DNA of 64,000 bases from NCBI RefSeq assembly GCF_024519455.1, contig NZ_JALJRY010000002.1, positions 455,966 to 519,965 on the forward strand, in the 5' to 3' direction. Shown here piece after piece: positions 1 through 9,100 of this stretch; position 1 is the first letter of the stretch; each line of letters begins with the position of its first letter. The stretch is from Streptomyces sp. STR69 (GTDB lineage: Bacteria > Actinomycetota > Actinomycetes > Streptomycetales > Streptomycetaceae). The notes beneath the pieces were generated by a model, which saw only the letters and a program-made list of their open reading frames with translations, made no database searches and had not been told where the DNA came from. The translations under genes and the position numbers were made by a program.

Positions 1-64
1 GGAAGTGGCCGCCGGACGGTGCGTCGGCGCAGGCTGACGGCACCCGGACGAGAGGCTGACCACC

Positions 65-952
65 ATGGCGCACGAGCACAACGAGAAGCACGCTCACCAC
101 CACGACCACACCGACCTCGACTGGGCCGTCATGGGCCCCCTGCTGGAGACGCAGGCGGAGCTGTTCGCGCCGCTGTACGAGCGGGCCATGGCGTGGCTGG
201 CGAAGGAGCGGACCGACCCGGGGCTGATCGTCGACGCGGGCAGTGGGCCGGGTGTGGTCGCGTGTCTGTTCGCGGAGACGTTCCCGGGCGCCCGGGTCGT
301 GGCGGTGGACGGTTCCGCACCGCTCCTGGACCGGGCCCGCGCCCGTGCCGAGCGGCTGGGCTTCGGTGACCGCTTCGGCACGCTGACCGGTGAACTGCCC
401 GATGTCCTGGGGGAGTTGGAGTACCCGGCCGATCTCCTGTGGGCCAGTCGCAGCCTGCATCACCTCGGTGACCAGCGCGCCGGGCTGGCCGCCTTCGCGC
501 GGCGGCTCGCCCCCGGCGGCACCCTCGCGATCATGGAGGGTGGTCTGCCCTCCCGGTTCCTGCCGCGCGACTTCGGTATCGGCCGCCCGGGCTTGGAGTC
601 GCGGATCGACGCGGTCGAGGCCGAGTGGTTCGCGCAGATGCGCGCCGACCTCCCCGGCGCCGTCACCGAGACCGAGGACTGGTCCGCCCTCCTGACCTCG
701 GCGGGCCTGAAGTACACCGGCAGCCGCAGCTTCCTCCTCGACCTGCCCGCCCCGGCCCCGGACCGCGTCCGCGGCTATGTCGCGACCTGGCTGACCCGGG
801 TCCGTGACGTCTACGGCGACGCCCTGGGTGCCGAGGACCGGGCGACCCTCGACCGGCTGGTCGACCCGCAGGACCCGGCGGGCGTGCACCGGCGCGCCGA
901 TGTGTTCGTGCTCGCCGCGCACACCGTGCACACGGCGGTGCGGCCGGTGTGA
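65..952 (+). CDS. Class I SAM-dependent methyltransferase
   Basis: The 295-residue protein has the Rossmann-type methyltransferase core: motif I DAGSGPG at residues 57-63 and the acidic residue ending strand 2 at D82 (VAVDGS). The substrate cannot be read from the sequence. The N-terminus (residues 3-16) is unusually histidine-rich (HEHNEKHAHHHDH), which could bind a metal ion, although this is inference. The ATG follows a purine-rich stretch (GAGAGGCTGACC). The next gene lies about 100 bases downstream on the same strand and seems to have its own promoter region. A small-molecule O- or N-methyltransferase is the safest reading. Confidence 0.85.
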   Translation: MAHEHNEKHAHHHDHTDLDWAVMGPLLETQAELFAPLYERAMAWLAKERTDPGLIVDAGSGPGVVACLFAETFPGARVVAVDGSAPLLDRARARAERLGFGDRFGTLTGELPDVLGELEYPADLLWASRSLHHLGDQRAGLAAFARRLAPGGTLAIMEGGLPSRFLPRDFGIGRPGLESRIDAVEAEWFAQMRADLPGAVTETEDWSALLTSAGLKYTGSRSFLLDLPAPAPDRVRGYVATWLTRVRDVYGDALGAEDRATLDRLVDPQDPAGVHRRADVFVLAAHTVHTAVRPV

Positions 953-973
953 ACGGCCCGTGAACTCGGCGGC

Positions 974-1002
974 TTGACTTCGAGAGTGCTGTAGGTGATG
1001 AA
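974..1002 (+). promoter_or_regulatory. Weak candidate promoter upstream of the SDR gene
   Basis: TTGACT at 974-979 is followed after 17 bases by GATGAA at 997-1002. The -10 match is poor, so this is only a candidate. It lies about 50 bases upstream of the SDR start at 1053. Confidence 0.25.
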
Positions 1003-1052
1003 CTGCCCTTCCGAAAATGCGGAGTTCACCGACCCACGGGGGAACCTTCACC

Positions 1053-1757
1053 ATGAACGACAACTCTCATGTCGCGCTCATAACCGGCGGCGGCAGCGGG
1101 ATCGGCGCGGCCGTCGCGAGACAACTCCTCAGCGCCGGCGGCCGGGTGGCCGTCACCGGCCGCAGCGAACAGCGGTTGCAGGCCTTCGCCGGTGAACTGG
1201 GAGATCCTGCGGGCCTGTTGACGATTCCCGGCAGCGCCTCCGAGTACGACCAGGTGCAGGCCGCCGTAGAGACGACGCTGAAACAGTTCGGGCGGCTGGA
1301 CGCGGTCGTCGCCAACGCAGGGATCGCCACGCACGACTCGGTCGCCGAGGGCGACCCGGCCGGGTGGACCGAGATGGTGCTGACCAACGTCCTCGGGCCC
1401 GCCCTCCTGATCCGGGCGTCCGTCGACGCGCTGAAGCAGACGCACGGACGGATCGTGCTGATCGGCAGCGTCGCCGGGTTCGTGCACACGCCGGGCAACA
1501 TCTACGGCGCCACCAAGTGGGCGATGACCGGTCTCGCCGAGAACACCCGGCGCGAGGTGACGGAGTTCGGCATCGGGGTGACGCTGGTCGCGCCGGGCCG
1601 GGTGGAGACCCCGTTCTGGGACGGCAACGGCAGCCCGCCGCCCGGCCGTCTGCTCACCGCCGACCACATCGCCGACACGATCCTGTGGGCGATCCGCCAG
1701 CCCGCCGGCGTCGACATCAACACCGTCGTCGTACGGCCGATCGGGCAGCCCAACTGA
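1053..1757 (+). CDS. Short-chain dehydrogenase/reductase (SDR) family oxidoreductase
   Basis: A classical SDR of 234 residues using the ATG at 1053, which follows a GGGGGAA ribosome binding site. It shows the cofactor motif TGGGSGIG (residues 11-18), the NAG motif (VVANAG), the catalytic serine in LIGSVAG and the catalytic pair YGATK (YxxxK). It is therefore predicted to be an active NAD(P)-dependent alcohol/ketone oxidoreductase of unknown substrate. An in-frame ATG at 1017 exists, but the 1053 start places the beta1 strand at the usual distance. It is convergent with the chitosanase gene, with a hairpin between them. Confidence 0.9.
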   Translation: MNDNSHVALITGGGSGIGAAVARQLLSAGGRVAVTGRSEQRLQAFAGELGDPAGLLTIPGSASEYDQVQAAVETTLKQFGRLDAVVANAGIATHDSVAEGDPAGWTEMVLTNVLGPALLIRASVDALKQTHGRIVLIGSVAGFVHTPGNIYGATKWAMTGLAENTRREVTEFGIGVTLVAPGRVETPFWDGNGSPPPGRLLTADHIADTILWAIRQPAGVDINTVVVRPIGQPN

Positions 1758-1784
1758 CGTAGCCCGCTCAACTCGCCCACGAGC

Positions 1785-1842
1785 GAGGCCCGTTGCCGCG
1801 ACCCGACCGATCGCGACGACGGGCCTCGTGGCAACGGGCCTC
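1785..1842. terminator. Bidirectional hairpin terminator between convergent genes
   Basis: A perfect 13-bp inverted repeat (GAGGCCCGTTGCC at 1785-1797 and its complement at 1830-1842) lies between the stops of the convergent SDR and chitosanase genes. The loop contains a second copy of the GGGCCTCGT arm, so alternative pairings are possible. No U-tract follows, which is common for Streptomyces terminators. Confidence 0.65.
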
Positions 1843-1851
1843 ACCCGCACG

Positions 1852-2544
1852 CTAGTTGTTCTGCAGGAACTGCTTCGCCAGCTGGTCGCCGAGCGAGACC
1901 GCCGCGCTGTGGCTCTCGATGGGGGAGACCGTCGAGTTCTTGAACAGGATGTACGTCACGCCGGAGTCGGCGCCGCCGGTCGCCGGGTCGGGGTCGATGC
2001 CGAGGGCCTTGGCGGTGGCGTAGGAGGCCTCGCCGATGATGTTGGTGGGGCCGGTGTCGCCGACGACGGCGTACTCGACCTTGTTGTTGTAGATCACGGC
2101 GACCACGCCGCCGCCCTTGATGCCGTAGCTGGAGTACTTCCAGATGCTGCTGGAGCTGGGCACCACGATGTAGGGCAGTGAATCGGCCTTCAGTGGCTTG
2201 CCGTTGGACTGGTGGAACGCGGTGTCGTCCTGGTACCAGGGGTCGGCGTTCTCGTTGCAGTTCGAGGTGCGCTGGCCGTCGCAGTCGATGTCCATGTCGG
2301 CCTTCCAGAACACGGCGCCGTTCTTGCCGCAGACCGGGATGGTGGCCGAAGTCTCGTCGTCGGTGCGGTACTTGCCGTTCGATATCTGCGAGCAGGACGT
2401 CACCTTGGAGAGCAGGTCGGCCGCGCTGACCGTGCCCTCCTGGGCGGACTTCGGGGTGGCGCCGGAGGCGCTCGCGGGGAGCACTCCGGCTGCGAGGAGG
2501 GCGGCGCCTGAGGCCGCGGCGAGGGTCAGTGTTCGGATGCGCAC
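1852..2544 (-). CDS. Secreted glycoside hydrolase family 75 chitosanase
   Basis: Predicted endo-chitosanase acting outside the cell on chitosan. From the GTG at 2544 (ribosome binding site GAAGGG) the product starts MRIRTLTLAAASGAALLAAG, a Sec signal peptide ending near ASASGA, and is about 230 residues long. The conserved GH75 blocks are visible: ADMDIDCDG, YIVVPS and VVGDTGPTNIIGE, the last holding the Asp and Glu that I take as the catalytic pair by family analogy. The longer reading frame to 2610 would put the operator inside the coding region and is unlikely. A CsnR-type operator lies 17 bases upstream of the start, which fits chitosan-induced expression. Confidence 0.87.
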   Translation of the reverse strand: MRIRTLTLAAASGAALLAAGVLPASASGATPKSAQEGTVSAADLLSKVTSCSQISNGKYRTDDETSATIPVCGKNGAVFWKADMDIDCDGQRTSNCNENADPWYQDDTAFHQSNGKPLKADSLPYIVVPSSSSIWKYSSYGIKGGGVVAVIYNNKVEYAVVGDTGPTNIIGEASYATAKALGIDPDPATGGADSGVTYILFKNSTVSPIESHSAAVSLGDQLAKQFLQNN

Positions 2545-2560
2545 TGTGGGGGACCCTTCT

Positions 2561-2579
2561 GTTAGGAAAGTTTCCTTAC
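2561..2579. promoter_or_regulatory. CsnR-like chitosanase operator
   Basis: The 19-base sequence GTTAGGAAAGTTTCCTTAC is a near-perfect palindrome just upstream of the chitosanase start. As I recall it, the operator described for the ROK-family repressor CsnR of Streptomyces lividans upstream of csnA is TTAGGAAAGTTTCCTAA; this site differs by one base. Binding here is inferred from similarity. No CsnR gene is in the window. Confidence 0.75.
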
Positions 2580-2645
2580 CGGGTGCGCAACAAGGTGGCC
2601 CCATAGGCATGCCCGCGTCAAGACCCTGGTCCGAACCAAGTAACG

Positions 2646-2680
2646 CGAGGCGCCCCGGAGTTGGACTCCGGGGCGCCTCG
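2646..2680 (-). terminator. Hairpin terminator after the aldo/keto reductase gene
   Basis: A perfect 15-bp stem (2646-2660 with 2666-2680) and a 5-base loop sit about 30 bases beyond the stop codon of the minus-strand aldo/keto reductase. It also separates that gene from the chitosanase operator. Confidence 0.75.
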
Positions 2681-2709
2681 TACCGCTTGGTTCAGGCGGC
2701 TCGCTTCGT

Positions 2710-3546
2710 TCAGGCCGCGTTGAACGTCGACGGGTCGGGACCGAGGCGTCGGTCCTCGTTGAGCGCGCTGATCGCCGCGAGGTCCTCGGTGTCCAGGCTG
2801 AAGTCGAAGACCTCGATGTTCTCCTTGATCCGCGACGGCGTCACGGACTTGGGGATCACCACATTGCCGAGCTGGATGTGCCAGCGCAGCACGATCTGGG
2901 CGGGAGTACGGCCGTGCTTCTGGGCGATGGCGACGATCGCCGGCACCTCCAGCAGACCCCGGCCCGAGCCGAGCGGCGACCAGGCCTCGGTCGCGATGCC
3001 CTGCTCCGCCTGGTACTCGCGCCCCGCCCGCTGCTGGAGCTGCGGGTGCAGCTCGATCTGGTCGACCGCCGGGATGACCGAGGTCTCCGCGATCAGCCGC
3101 TCCAGGTGGTCGGGTTCGAAGTTGGAGACGCCGATGGCGCGCACCCGGCCGTCCGCGTGCAGCTTCTCGAACGCCTTGTAGCTGTCGACGTACTTGTCCC
3201 GGGCCGGCGTCGGCCAGTGGATCAGATACAGATCCAGGTACTCCAGGCCGAGCTTCGCCAGCGACACGTCGAAGGCGCGCAGGGTGGCGTCGTAGCCCTG
3301 GTCGGCGTTCCAGAGCTTGGTGGTGACGAAGAGTTCCTCGCGCGGGACGCCGGAGGAGGCGATGGCCTTTCCGGTGCCCTCTTCGTTGCCGTAGATCGCC
3401 GCTGTGTCGATGCTGCGGTACCCGGTCTCCAGCGCTGTGGCCACCGCCCGCTCCGCCTCGTCGTCCGGCACCTGCCAGACGCCGAAGCCCAGCTGGGGCA
3501 TCTCGACACCGTTGTTGAGGATGATCGGGGGGACCTTGCTGCTCAC
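2710..3546 (-). CDS. Aldo/keto reductase (2,5-didehydrogluconate reductase-like)
   Basis: A 278-residue NADPH-dependent aldo/keto reductase with a TIM-barrel fold. The catalytic tetrad of the family can be traced: Asp in SIDTAAIYG, Tyr in the same motif, Lys in VTTKLWN and His in YLIHWP. The GVSNF motif and the C-terminal cofactor motif VIPKSVTPSRIKEN are also present. The start is GTG with a GAGAG-type ribosome binding site. The sequence most resembles the 2,5-diketo-D-gluconate reductase/prostaglandin F synthase group, but the natural substrate is not predictable. It is monocistronic, with a strong downstream hairpin. Confidence 0.93.
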   Translation of the reverse strand: MSSKVPPIILNNGVEMPQLGFGVWQVPDDEAERAVATALETGYRSIDTAAIYGNEEGTGKAIASSGVPREELFVTTKLWNADQGYDATLRAFDVSLAKLGLEYLDLYLIHWPTPARDKYVDSYKAFEKLHADGRVRAIGVSNFEPDHLERLIAETSVIPAVDQIELHPQLQQRAGREYQAEQGIATEAWSPLGSGRGLLEVPAIVAIAQKHGRTPAQIVLRWHIQLGNVVIPKSVTPSRIKENIEVFDFSLDTEDLAAISALNEDRRLGPDPSTFNAA

Positions 3547-4133
3547 GAAGCTCTCGATCCTTCAGTCGTCGGGTGGGTACTCCCCATCGTCAACGATCAC
3601 GGGCCGTGGTGCATTCCTGACCGCGAAATCCGTCCGGACCGAGCGGCCGTCCGGTGTCGTCGGCTCAAGATTGGCGAGAAATGCATCCGACCTTATTCGG
3701 TCCGGACCATTGACCGCGGACCGTCATGCCGCGACGCTGAAGCACGCCACCGGACGTGTCCGTGAACGTGGTGCGTCCATGTGAACAACCCTGTGAACAC
3801 CGGCACCTGTCTGGGCTCCGAGACCCCCCACCCTCAGGAGGGCAGGTATGCGCGCATGGGCAGGACACTGCCCGGGATCCTCCCGACGGAACATCGTATG
3901 CAGGAAACATCGGATGAAAAGGTGTGGTGAAGGCCTCGTCCACCACGGCCGCACGGCGCACGGACCGCTGATGCCGGGCGGTCGTTTCTCGGCCCCGTTC
4001 AAACTGATCAGTCGGTCAACAGCGGCGGCGGCCGAGGCAACGGCCCATCCAGGCGACGGCCCCATGCACTCCGCCCGAACGCGCCCAAGCCGTCGCGCCC
4101 GCCCGAACCGACCCCCACTCGAAAGGGAGGAAC
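3547..4133. promoter_or_regulatory. Long non-coding leader upstream of the glycan-degradation operon
   Basis: About 590 bases without a convincing gene between the divergent aldo/keto reductase and the GH105 gene. It holds a 10-bp palindrome GGTCCGGACC at 3699-3708 with a related TCCGGACC at 3633-3640. It also holds a near-direct repeat, GGAACATCGTATG (3888-3900) and GGAAACATCGGATG (3903-3916). A strong ribosome binding site GAAAGGGAGG (4121-4130) ends the region. These repeats are candidates for operator sites of the operon; I recognise no specific regulator. Confidence 0.4.
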
Positions 4134-5309
4134 ATGAGACGCCGACGACTGCGAGCGGCCCTGACCGCGGCAGCCCTCGCCACCGTCACCCTGACCGGAG
4201 CGGTCCCGCCGCTCGAAACGACGGTGGCCGCGAGCCGCCCGGCCGCCGCCCCCGACTGGTCCGTGGCCGTGGTCGACTCCACCACGGCCCGCTACACACC
4301 GAGCACCATCGGCGGCTGGTCCTACCCGGTCGGCCTCTACCTCTACGGCCAGTACCTCACCTACAAACGCACCCACGACGCCCGCTACCTGACCTACATC
4401 AAGAGCTACGTCGACCGTTTCGTGAAGAGCGACGGCTCGATCGACCAGTCCTTCAACAGCCTCGACAGCATGCAGGCCGGCCGCCTCCTGGTGATCCTGC
4501 ACCACGAGACCGGCCAGGACCGCTACCGCAAGGCCGCCAAGAAAATCCGCGACCGCCTCGACACCTACCCGCGCACGAGCGACGGCGGCTTCTGGCACGC
4601 CGACAGCAGCAGCCGCGCCCATCAACTCTGGGCGGACGGCGTCTACATGGTGAACCCGTTCCTCGTCGAGTACGGCAAGGAGTTCGGCGACAGCGCCTAC
4701 ACGAACGACGAGGCGTCCAAGCAGCTCTACGTCTACGGAAGCCATCTCCAGGTCGCGAACGGCCTGTTGAAGCACGCCTACGACGAATCGCGCACCGCGA
4801 GCTGGGCCGACCCCGGCACCGGACTCGCACCGGAACACTGGTGCCGCGCGGTCGGCTGGTACGCGATGGCCGTCACGAACGTCCTCGACGCCCTCCCCGC
4901 CGACCACCCACGACGGCCCCAACTCCTCGGCATCCTCCGCCGGTTGGCGGCCGGACTGGAGAAGTACCAGGACCCGGCGACCGGCCGCTGGTTCCAGGTC
5001 ATGGACAAGGGCGCCCGCAGCGACAACTGGACCGAGACGTCCTGCTCCAGCATGTTCACCTACGCCCTCTCGCGCGGCGCCCAACAGGGCTACCTGGACC
5101 GGCACTTCGCCGATGTCGCCCGGCGCGGCTACGAGGGCGTCCTCGCGCGACTCTCGGTCGGCAGCGACGGCCGCACCGACCTCACGGACATCTCCATCGG
5201 CACCAACGTCGGCGACTACGCGTACTACGTCGCCCGCACCCGGGCCACGAACGACTTCCACGGCCTGGGCGCCTTCCTGATCATGAACGAACAACTGCGA
5301 GGTGAATAG
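4134..5309 (+). CDS. Secreted GH105 unsaturated rhamnogalacturonyl/glucuronyl hydrolase
   Basis: First gene of a four-gene operon. The 391-residue protein begins with a Sec signal peptide (MRRRRLRAALTAAALATVTL) and then an (alpha/alpha)6-barrel of the GH88/GH105 type. Recognisable blocks include WSYPVGLYLYG near the start of the domain, HADGVYMVNPFL-like WADGVYMVNPFL, HWCRAVGWYAMA and the C-terminal GTNVGDYAYY. The family removes the unsaturated uronic acid left at the non-reducing end by pectate or rhamnogalacturonan lyases, which suits the lyase-like protein encoded next. An excellent ribosome binding site (GAAAGGGAGG) precedes the ATG. Secretion is unusual for a family often intracellular, and suggests extracellular finishing of oligosaccharides. 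Confidence 0.85.
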   Translation: MRRRRLRAALTAAALATVTLTGAVPPLETTVAASRPAAAPDWSVAVVDSTTARYTPSTIGGWSYPVGLYLYGQYLTYKRTHDARYLTYIKSYVDRFVKSDGSIDQSFNSLDSMQAGRLLVILHHETGQDRYRKAAKKIRDRLDTYPRTSDGGFWHADSSSRAHQLWADGVYMVNPFLVEYGKEFGDSAYTNDEASKQLYVYGSHLQVANGLLKHAYDESRTASWADPGTGLAPEHWCRAVGWYAMAVTNVLDALPADHPRRPQLLGILRRLAAGLEKYQDPATGRWFQVMDKGARSDNWTETSCSSMFTYALSRGAQQGYLDRHFADVARRGYEGVLARLSVGSDGRTDLTDISIGTNVGDYAYYVARTRATNDFHGLGAFLIMNEQLRGE

Positions 5310-5313
5310 CGTC

Positions 5314-6102
5314 ATGAGTACGTCCAGAAGGGCGGTTCTCGGAGCCGCCCTCGGCGGAGCCGCCGGCGCGGCGGCCGGCCTGTCCGCCGCCACCCCCGCG
5401 CACGCCGCCTCCTGGCAGCAGAAGTGGGCGCCGACCGCGACCGGCGACGGCCTCGGCGCCTTCGAGACCGTCGAGGACGACCGCGCCGACTCGCATCCGG
5501 CCGGGCACCCGCACATCTACGCCACCGGGAACAACTGGCGCTTCACCATGCATACGGTCGACCGCGACACGTCGACCGACCGGCAGCGCCAAGAGGTCAC
5601 CGGTCTGCGCACCGGCAGCAGCAGCTACCTGAAGTGGACCCAGGGGCAGACCTGGCGGATCACGTACTCGATGTACATCCCCAGCTCCCTGAAGGCGACC
5701 ACGACCTTCACGCACATCATGCAGATGAAGCAGCCCGGCAACGGCACCTCGCCGATCGTCGTGCAGTCGCTCCGGCGCGTGAACGGCGTGCAGACCATCG
5801 AGCTGAACCTGCCGATCGCCGGGGTCCTGGTCGGCCGTACCGACCTCGATCCGCTGCACGACCGCTGGACCGACGTCGACTTCCAGATCAAGGTCGGCAA
5901 CGGCACGGCCGGTTCGGTCCGCTGGATCCTCAAGTCCGGCTCCACGACCGTGATCGACGAGTCGAGGACCGGCGTCGACACCTTGCTCGCCGACCGCGTC
6001 CGCCCCAAGTGGGGCATCTACCGCTCCCTCGGCGACACCTCCGGATCCCTGCAGGACACCTACCTCCTGCTCACCGATCTCCGCGGCTACCAACTCGTGT
6101 GA
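5314..6102 (+). CDS. Tat-exported polysaccharide lyase-like jelly-roll protein
   Basis: The product (about 262 residues from the ATG at 5314) starts with a twin-arginine signal (STSRRAVLGAALGGAAGAAAG, then ATPAHA) and continues into a beta-sandwich-like domain. The segment RPKWGIYRS is typical of heparin lyase I-like and PL20-like folds. I read it as a polysaccharide lyase or glycan-binding jelly roll, but the exact family is not certain. The GTG at 5302 is less likely than the ATG at 5314, because GAGGTGA (5299-5305) is correctly spaced for the latter and overlaps the end of the GH105 gene, implying translational coupling. Confidence 0.68.
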   Translation: MSTSRRAVLGAALGGAAGAAAGLSAATPAHAASWQQKWAPTATGDGLGAFETVEDDRADSHPAGHPHIYATGNNWRFTMHTVDRDTSTDRQRQEVTGLRTGSSSYLKWTQGQTWRITYSMYIPSSLKATTTFTHIMQMKQPGNGTSPIVVQSLRRVNGVQTIELNLPIAGVLVGRTDLDPLHDRWTDVDFQIKVGNGTAGSVRWILKSGSTTVIDESRTGVDTLLADRVRPKWGIYRSLGDTSGSLQDTYLLLTDLRGYQLV

Positions 6103-6114
6103 GGAGCACGCTCC

Positions 6115-9100
6115 ATGGAACCCCCCACCAGATCCCGCATGAAACCCCCGATGTACAAACGCAGTTGGGCGGCGAGCGTGTTCTTCGCGTTCGCCGTCGT
6201 CCTCGGCCTCGCCCACCCCTCGGCCCTCGCGGCGGCACCTCCCGCGGCACCGGGCCACTCCGCCGCCGTCTACGACGTACGCGACTACGGCGCCAAGGGC
6301 GACGGCTCCGCCAACGACACCCCCGCCGTCAACAAGGCCATCACGGCGGCCAATTCGGCCGGCGGCGGCACGGTCCGCTTCCCCGCCGGCAGCTACAAGT
6401 CCAAGAACACCATCCACATGAAGAGCAACGTGACGCTCCAGGTCGACACCGGCGCCACGATCCAGGGCTCGTCCGCCGACACTTACGACGCCCCAGAGGC
6501 CAACCCGAACGACCAGTACCAGGACTACGGGCACAGCCACTTCCACAACGCGATGATCTACGGCGACCGGCTCACGAACATCGGCTTCGTCGGCGGCGGG
6601 GTCATCGACGGGCTCGGCAACCTGATCACCGGCAACCCCAAGTCCGGTGAGGCCGACAAGATCCTGTCGCTGACGCGCTGCGACGGACTCCGGATCGGCG
6701 ACGGCCTCACCCTGCGCCGGGGCGGCCACTTCGCCGCGCTCATCAACGGCTGCACGAACGTCACCTCGGACCGGCTGACCATCGACACCGCGAGCGACCG
6801 CGACGGCTGGAACATCATCTCCACGACGAACGTCACCGTCACCAACGCCAGCATCAAGGCGAACGACGACGCCCTCGTCTTCAAGAGCGACTACGCGCTC
6901 GGCGCCAAACTCCCCAACGGCCATGTGCGGGTGAGCGATTCGTATCTGTCGGCCAAGTGCTGCAACGCGCTCATGTTCGGCTCCGAGACCTGCGGCGACT
7001 TCTCGGACTACCAGTTCCAGAAGATCCGGATCGAGGGCGCCGACAAGTCCGGCCTCGGCATGGTCTCCATGGACGGCGCGAAGATCTCCGACGTCCACTA
7101 CCGCGACATCACCATGACCGGCGTCCACTCACCGATCATGCAGAAGATCGGCACCCGGAAGCGCTGCGGCAACAGTCCGGGCGTCGGTTCGATCAGCGAT
7201 GTCACCTACGACAACATCACGGCCACCGGCAACAGCCCCTCCTTCAGCCCGACCCTGTGGGGCGAGACCGGCCACCGGATCAGCGGGATCACGTTCACGA
7301 ACGTCGACATCACCGTCCCCGGCGGCAACGGCACCCTGTCCACCGGGGTACCGAGCAACGACCCCAAGGACTACAACCCGAAGGCCATCGGCACCCGTCC
7401 GGCCTACGGCTGGTATCTGCACAACGCCGACAACGTCCAATTCACCGACAGCTCGGTGAAGTTCGCGGCGAACGACGGCCGGCCCGCGGTCATCGCCAAC
7501 GCGGCGAGCGGCATCCGCTTCACCGGCTTCACCGCACAACGAGGCACCAACTCGCCCTACGACCTGGGCTTCCAGGACGTGAACGGCTACTGCGTCAGCG
7601 GCGCCGGCGCGCCCCGCGTCTCCGGCACCGGCTCCACCGAGAACTGCGCGACCGACGCGACCACGCGCACCCGCCCGTCCGGTGTCGCCGCCCGCCCGCT
7701 CGACCTGGAGAACCCCCGCCAGGACTTCCTCCGGGGCTCCGTCGGCGGCCTCTTCCTGCACTGGGGCCTGCGCACCGCGCCCGCTCACACCAGTTGCACC
7801 GCCTGGGAGAACGACGTCACGGGCGGCGGCTGGACCCCCGACTACTGGGTGAACGAGGCCCGGAAACTGCATACGCAATACCTCGTACTGGCGACCTTCC
7901 ACAGCCGCCTCGGCTACGCCCGCCCCTGGCCCTCGAAGATCCCCGGATCCTGCTCCACCAAGCGGGACTTCCTCGGCGAGCTGATCACCGCCGCGAAGGC
8001 CAAGGGCCTGAAGGTCGTCCTCTACATGACCGACGACCCCCAGTGGCACGACGAGGGCGGCCACGAGTGGCTCGACTCGGCCGCCTACTCCGCCTACAAG
8101 GGCAAGAACGTCGACCTGACCACCCGCGACGGCTTCGGGCAGTTCAGCTACGACAACTTCTTCGAGGTCATGGACCGCTATCCCGACCTCGGCGGCTTCT
8201 GGATCGACAACGACAACGCGTACTGGGAGAGCCACGACCTCTACCAGCAGATCTACCAGAAGCGCCCCAACTACACGCTCAGCAACAACAACGAAGACAC
8301 GCCGATCATGGACATGATCAGCAATGAGCAGAAGACGGGAATGTCGCCCGCATACGATTACCCGCAGGCTGTATACACCGCACAACCCCGCCTGACGGAA
8401 GCCGACTTCAAGCTCCCGTCGACCGGCGCCTGGTGGTACGACGGCTCCGACCCGTCCGTCGACCGAGCCCTCACCCTCGGCCGCCTCGTCACCAACGCGG
8501 GCTCCTCGGTGAAGGCGCTGATGGCGGAAACCGCCCAGGTCAACGGCAAGTTCCCGGCCAACCAGGCAGCCTTCAACACCTTCGCGAACTCCTACCTCGA
8601 CCCCATCTGGGAGTCCCTGCACGGCACCGAGGGCGGCGGCTACCTGCACGGCGGCCTCAAACCCGGCTTCTGGAACGACGGCGCCCACGGTGTCACCACG
8701 ATCAGCCGGACCGACCCCGACCTCCAGTACATCCACGTCCTGACCCCGCCCAGCACCAGCACCCTGCGCGTCCGAGACAACGGCTACCGCATCGCCTCCG
8801 TCACCAACCTCCGTACCGGAGCGGCGATTTCGTGGTCCCAGTCCGGCGGAGTCCTCACCCTCAGCGGGCTCAGCGGCTGGGACCCCTACGACACCGTCTT
8901 CAAGGTCACCACCGCCGGCCGCCAGGGCATCCTGTCCGGAGTCACCGTGAGCGCGAGCGCCTCGGCGAGCGGCCACGCGGGTTCGGCCGCCGGGGACGGG
9001 AGTTACCTCACCTACTGGGACAACGACAAGACACTGCCCGTCAACCTCACCTTCGACCTGGGCAGTTCGAAGAAGGCGCAGTACATCGGCCTCAACCAGC

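Noticed and set aside
5281..7128. A 615-codon minus-strand frame opposite the lyase-like and GH28 regions
   Set aside because: Shadow of the plus-strand operon; no start context or domain.
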